Origin: Haemonchus contortus
Taxonomy: Eukaryota > Nematoda > Chromadorea > Rhabditida > Trichostrongylidae
Direction: 5' to 3'
Assembly (NCBI GenBank): GCA_000469685.2
Contig: LS997566.1
Location: 3,234,925 to 3,298,924, forward strand
DNA: 64,000 nucleotides
A program made the translations under genes and the position numbers. Positions 59,408 to 64,000 of the stretch are shown piece after piece. Numbering within the stretch: the first letter of the stretch is position 1; each line of letters begins with the position of its first letter. The notes under the pieces are model-generated. The model saw only the letters and a list, made by a program, of their open reading frames with translations. It did no database searches and was not told where the DNA came from.

Positions 59408-61497
59408 TCACTCTTCCACAGGAAGAGTAACGTCTGGGTTGCTAGACGAAACATGCAAACGGCACCGGCAGGTTCTGGATCTCGAACGTGAGGCGAGTCG
59501 ATGTACCACTTTCTTCTGAAAAATAAACAAAAAACAACATACTCTTATGATCAAAAAGGGTGAAATAAGAATAAAGCCCAGAAAGGATAGAGCGTTTGGG
59601 CGCAGATCACTCATGTCTGAGGGATACGCCCCGCATTCGACCTGAATTCAAAACCGTTGTGGCGAATTGAATGCGTTTGTGGCAGATACAATGAACTGAG
59701 GTGGCCAGCCGACAGTCAGTGCTTCCATACTCCCAGACGAGTCAGGTGCCAAGTAATCGACCCCGGATGGAAAGCTGGTTGGCCTAGGCTGATATCGATC
59801 CGGGGCTCAAACCTATGACCATGCGTGTGGGATAATACGCCATATGCCACTTCACCAGCTCCTTCCGAAATAAGCATAGTCAAGAATATTCAGAAGCAAA
59901 ATCAAATGATAACTTTACTAAAAACTGATTCGACAAAACAAAAACAAAAAGCCATATTGATTTTGATTATCAATAAAAAAGCATAGGAAACGTTCAGTAA
60001 CTCGGTAAAACTCACTATAAAAGTCAGAGATCGTGAGCGACGTCTTGATCGACGATCTACCTGCAAATGTAGCCGTTTTCAGTCTCGTAAAAACTTGGAT
60101 TCAAAGTTATGATACAAAGGATAACTAGATTTCTCTATTGAGAAAGTCCCTCCGAAGAATATGGATATAGTAGATATTCACCAACCTTTACTTCATCCTC
60201 GAGCCGTACTTCGGTACCTGGCGGAACATCAAATGGCAGGCCAGGGGACGAACAAGCCTCACATTCTATTGTCTATATATTAAACAATACATATACTTCA
60301 ATATCAATAAAATCATCAAAGGAATCATTAAGCTGCAGCTTACGTCATCTGTCTTTTCTGTCTTTTCGGTCAGGTCAAGGTTTTCCATTGAAGGGTACAG
60401 ATCAGATCTAAATGAACACCACATCAATCATTTGAATACTTGCTGATAAGTTGTAGTATTGAAGTTATTTCTCAACGTTTAACCCACATTGTACCATCTT
60501 CGACTTTTTTGCCCATAGTCACCAGCAGATCCTCCAGTTTCTTTATCTGAAACTACTACATGAAACAATTTAAAAATAAAACACATGTTGAAAATACAGG
60601 TACATTCTTCCAAAAAAGAGTAGTGAAAATGCTAAGAAGCATAAAGATATAACCCACATCAGATCTGAGCCGTAACAAAGTGCAATTGGCGTCACAGAAC
60701 TCCACTCTTTGCTCACACATTAATATACGTGGACTCTGCAAGTAAACCTTCTACAGTAAAAGTTTTTCTTATGAGGAATCATGTCATCAACCACCTAAAA
60801 GTGAAGCAAAAGTGCAAAATGGGCACAGCTACGATATAAATGAAAGTGTGGTACAGTAAGAACGAAATTGTCGCGCCGCGGAGAGAGGCGTCGCGCGCGG
60901 AGAATGTAGCAGAATGCAGCAGCAAGTAAGAAATACAATAACGAAAGAACTAACACTAGGATCCTGCCAAAAGTAATAATCGCATAGTGATCGAGCTTCG
61001 TGAAGAACGCTAGGACTGTTTTAACGAGGCAAATGGTCCGCGAAAGCCGCATGCGGCGGATCGATTACACAAAACCGTTCCTACTGCCCGTCTTCCTATA
61101 AGTGAGCCATTGAATCCCTCACGTTCCCGTAGAAGGCAACTGCTTCTCCCGTCGCGCTCGGATCCACCAACCTGTTCGTCTCAGAGGATAAAACCACAGC
61201 CTTTTACGAACGGACCTCGTAAGCCTACTACGCGCTTGGCCTATTACCAGTGGCGAGTGTCGGTCCCAGAATGAGATTGATCCCGGTTGAACTTCCTTTT
61301 AACTGGTATACTTCAATGCCAAGATGAAAAGTGAAAGAGAAAAAGAAAGCAAAATTAACATCATTGATTACCTTTGTTGTACAATTATCACTAAGAAGAA
61401 GCTGCAGGGCATCGTGGTTGGCCTTGAGCTTCCCTGCTCCCTCCATAATCGATCCCAGTACCTTATGGAGGTTTTCCGAGAACGTTTCGGAAGCCAT
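59408..61497 (-). CDS. Coiled-coil protein with Arg/Ser-rich C-terminus (orphan)
   Basis: Phase-0 exons: 61372-61497, 60658-60735, 60484-60546, 60186-60272, 60016-60060 and 59408-59515. A further probable exon near 60,351-60,408 (SDLYPSMENLDLTEKTEKTD) starts in a phase that does not match its predecessor. The start ATG at 61,497 follows TTTTTATAG by six bases. Residues 1-42 and the next two exons (LLRLRSDIKKLEDLLVTMGK) are helical with heptad Leu/Ile. A Cys pair (ECEAC) and a Pro-rich turn follow, then RRSRRRSRS and ASRSRSRTCRCR, which look like an SR-type domain. Total about 170-190 residues. It might be an RNA-processing or nuclear scaffold protein, but I recognise no family. The last exon is also open in another frame for 24 codons. 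Confidence 0.5.
59618..59871 (-). mobile_element. tRNA-derived SINE-like element
   Basis: On the minus strand it starts with GGTGAAGTGGCATATGG (A-box-like), then has ATAGGTTTGAGCCCCGG (B-box-like) 45 bases later, and then a body ending in the GTCGAATGCGGGGCG region. The body aligns with 31,157-31,395, and the head with 1735-1812. No coding capacity. It lies in an intron of the coiled-coil gene. Confidence 0.5.
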
Positions 61498-61503
61498 GGA
61501 GTC

Positions 61504-61513
61504 CTATAAAAAA
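61504..61513 (-). promoter_or_regulatory. Probable trans-splice acceptor of the coiled-coil gene
   Basis: TTTTTTATAG on the minus strand, followed by GACTCC and the ATG at 61,497. Confidence 0.4.
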
Positions 61514-62752
61514 GAAATTTTTCAGTAGTAGCAAATTTATGGGTAATGATAGATCATTGACGACAAAACCAGCTTCCCCCACGTATGGCGCAGGGGTCAA
61601 ATCCCGTGCAGACGTCGCTATCGGATATGCTAGGCCTTACAAACATCGCAAACGATTAATTGTTGTTACATTCGTCAACAAGACTGGGAACACTGAGAAC
61701 TTCCGTGTAAAGCGAAAATCATTTTGTGGACCAAATGTCACTACCATTCAGGGCTGGAACTTGGCTAGAATCCAAATTCTTGAGGGGACAAAAAAAAACT
61801 AAAAATAACGTTCCTTCCGCAACCATGTAGTATAGGTAAATGTGCCCGCGCGATCACGTTGATCTACAAGCTTATGACAACTCAGCGTACCTCGGCCATA
61901 CTGTCGTTCCCAGTTTCCTGAATACTCTTGGTGGAAAGTGAACGGATGGCCAAGACAGAAGCTCAGAAATGTTTCCATAACCCATTTCGAGTTGGGTAAA
62001 GAAATTCCTGTAAAATAACATCAGAGGGTTTGTTCGCACAATAAGAGACTGAACATCCCCAATGGAGGCGTAGGTCAACACTCAGTTCTCTCACTGACTG
62101 AGGCTCATTTGAGGGGTGTTTTCCAATATTCAGACTCTAATGATTCCACTACACTGCATTTTGGTGCTCAGGCATGTAAATAGGATAAGGCCAACAGCAG
62201 GGGCCATTGAGGTCCATTATCCCTACCCATCCGATAGCCACTTACCCAGACAAGTTCATCCTCGGATCATATTTCTCTGTCGCGCTCTTTTTTGAACCGG
62301 TTCGAGCTAGCCTCCATTATTTATCCAGTATTTAGTTTGTGAACTCGCTTCTTTGCCTTCTTCTCAGTATTTATCTTGACATGCTGCATATTCCCAAAGT
62401 CTACGGAACTGGGTTCCAGTATTCCTTTATCTTTTCAGAGAAATCTTGAGTTCAAATTGAACCTTTTCCTTCCTGTCTAACTATTCTTTACTGTGAAGAA
62501 TTCATAACTGATGAAATCGAGCAAACCAAAAAACCCCTACAGAAACCACCCAATATTTCCATTTGAACTCCCTTTAGTCGTAAAGTACCATATAATGGTC
62601 GCAGGAAAGTCACGGAGAGTACACATTGCACTAATGCAGAAGTTTGTTAAAAGCTGTTAGGCTTCCCATTAGTATATTACGGCTTAAACACTGCTGATAT
62701 TTCTATTTCCTATATTATGACTGAGATTTCTTATAATTTTAGTGGTTTCAGA
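61514..62752. other. Divergent intergenic stretch
   Basis: Upstream space of the coiled-coil gene (-) and the mitochondrial-type gene (+). A minus-strand segment at 61,894-62,010 between TTTTACAG and GTACGC is open in two frames but does not join the coiled-coil gene in a sensible frame, so I leave it out. Confidence 0.4.
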
Positions 62753-63920
62753 ATGCTTTTAAGTCGTTGTCATCAGAGGATACAGCTGTTAGATACCTTC
62801 AACCAATGTGCTAAGTTTTTGTCTACAGCTCGTGCTCAACAGGATAATGCATCAACATCGAAGGGAAATTCAATAATGGGAATGAAATCGGATCTCAAGG
62901 TGGTTAATTCTCTTAGTATGGTTCCAATTTCAAAGTCCTCTTATACTTTTTTCTTTTTATTCAGGATTTTCTTATCCATTGGATTAAATTCGAAAGGTTC
63001 ACGTAACCTTTCAAATTATGGGTGGTATTCGTATGATATCCCATTGCCTGATCATCGGGTAACTGTAAGATTTGAAAATACACTCATCAAGAGATTGCGA
63101 AAGTTTGAAAGACTCCCTTGTTACATCGATTATCTTCTTTTTGCCATTTTATGCTTTTTTTTTCATTGCGTAAAAGGTCCCATGAAGGACCTCAGCTGTT
63201 TCTTACGTGAAAACAACTAGAATCTTTCGAGAAAAATCAAAACTTGTTTGCTTTTGTTTATAGAAAGAGAGCATAATGTTATCACATTAAGATAAGAGCA
63301 GACCCTGAACGTTATATGAGCTTCACTTCATACATAGCATTGCAAGGCTGTGAGTATAAAGTCAGGAAGAGGTCTACGCTCAATAAGATGTTTTGAGCTT
63401 TTTTGATTGTTAGCCGTGGAGCAGAGGTGTGAGGGGAGAATTCGTAAAATAAACTGCAAAAGCTTTTTAACGGGCAGTTATGAAAGCAGGAGCTAGTTTT
63501 TCGATGCACACATATATTTGTCTACTCTTATATATTTTTCATTTTCTGGTCGTGAAGTAAGCGCTGTAGTACCGTTAAGAAGTATGCTGCAATTCTTTCA
63601 CAGTTGATTGCTCTAAGTAAGATTCGGCCAAGTATGACCGAGATCCTATTTTGTGTTGGAATAAAGATAATATTCTTATTTTTTTGATGTAATGACATTC
63701 ATTCAGAACATCGTGAAACGTTTTGCAATGTACTATCTTTAAGGTCCCTGAAGTCTTGTCAAAATTGGGAGAAAAGAAGAAGCGGTTTCTTTTCGAACGT
63801 AGAGACGTGCCAATGAATACTAACTTCCATAATGAGCGAAATATTCCTGGATATGATCCTGATTTTCCAATTGAAGAAATTATCAAGGACGCTCCGCGGA
63901 TAATGAAACAGCAAGCGAAG
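62753..63920 (+). CDS. Probable mitochondrial protein, N-terminal part (runs off window)
   Basis: Two phase-0 exons, 62753-62899 and 63744-63920, then a GTAATC donor; the rest lies beyond the window. The first 30 residues (MLLSRCHQRIQLLDTFNQCA, KFLSTARA) have Arg and no acid before residue 15 and end in a cleavable-looking STARA, as in a mitochondrial presequence. The second exon is charged and conserved-looking (KLGEKKKRFLFERRDVPMN, then IPGYDPDFPIEEIIKDAPRI). No family recognised. Acceptors TTTTAG (62,740) and TTTCAG (62,750) just before the ATG allow trans-splicing. The open frame from 62,900 to 63,220 is read as intron. Confidence 0.45.
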
Positions 63921-64000
63921 GTAATCGAAATTGTTTTGAGATCTTCATCTGTTTTCATAATTTCACTCTAAGTGTGATGATTCTACTCGATGGAAGATAG

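Noticed and set aside
61580..61620. GGGTCAAATCCC motif resembling a tRNA T-arm
   Set aside because: No acceptor, D or anticodon arm can be placed around it, so it is not called a tRNA gene.
62717..63220. Single 167-codon + frame
   Set aside because: Only the part up to 62,899 looks coding; the rest has poly-T tracts and a donor at 62,900, and the next exon at 63,744 joins in phase, so the tail is intron.

Overview
The window is eukaryotic, and it reads as a clade V (strongylid, hookworm-like) parasitic nematode. Genes are split into many short exons with GT..AG introns of the nematode type. Several first exons start a few bases after a lone TTTTCAG or TTTTACAG acceptor, as expected for spliced-leader trans-splicing. 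The protein set (MAX-like MXL-1, astacin with EGF and CUB domains, RMD-type TPR protein, RBM3-like single RRM) is typical of nematodes. Hookworm is an inference from this family mix and the repeat-rich introns; the species cannot be named. All gene models were built by hand from splice signals, reading phase and recognisable protein families.

Layout. 1-5.7 kb: no gene recognised; SINE relic and simple repeats. 5.75-6.25 kb (+): small single-RRM protein. 6.6-7.1 kb: MITE with perfect 20-bp inverted ends. 9.1-14.1 kb (+): secreted Pro/Thr/Ala-rich orphan whose introns hold two foldback elements. 14.1-23.5 kb: no convincing gene, three isolated signal-peptide-like short ORFs. 23.6-31.0 kb (+): RMD (regulator of microtubule dynamics) homologue, with a 3.7-kb intron holding four copies of one repeat in alternating orientation. 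31.6-36.4 kb (+): complete astacin metalloprotease (signal, prodomain, catalytic, EGF, CUB). 37.7-54.2 kb (-): four genes on one strand, in transcription order a PGAP1-type GPI inositol-deacylase, mxl-1, a small acidic protein whose intron carries a piggyBac relic, and a TXNDC11 homologue. 56.4-58.5 kb (+): Ser/Thr-rich single-pass membrane protein with a Lys-rich tail. 59.4-61.5 kb (-): coiled-coil protein with an Arg/Ser-rich C-terminus. 62.75 kb to the edge (+): start of a probably mitochondrial orphan.

How the genes relate. PGAP1 and TXNDC11 homologues both act in the ER (GPI-anchor remodelling; thioredoxin-fold chaperone linked to dual-oxidase maturation). MXL-1 is a nuclear E-box factor. 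The astacin is secreted. PGAP1 and mxl-1 are 0.3 kb apart on one strand and may be co-transcribed; there is no other evidence of shared function.

Most notable: a TXNDC11 homologue with no CxxC in either thioredoxin active site; a piggyBac relic with TTAA target duplication and three copies of a 19-bp palindrome inside a host intron; several small repeat families; a GC-AG intron; and two one-base, homopolymer-type lesions in otherwise conserved genes that look like assembly errors or fresh pseudogenisation.
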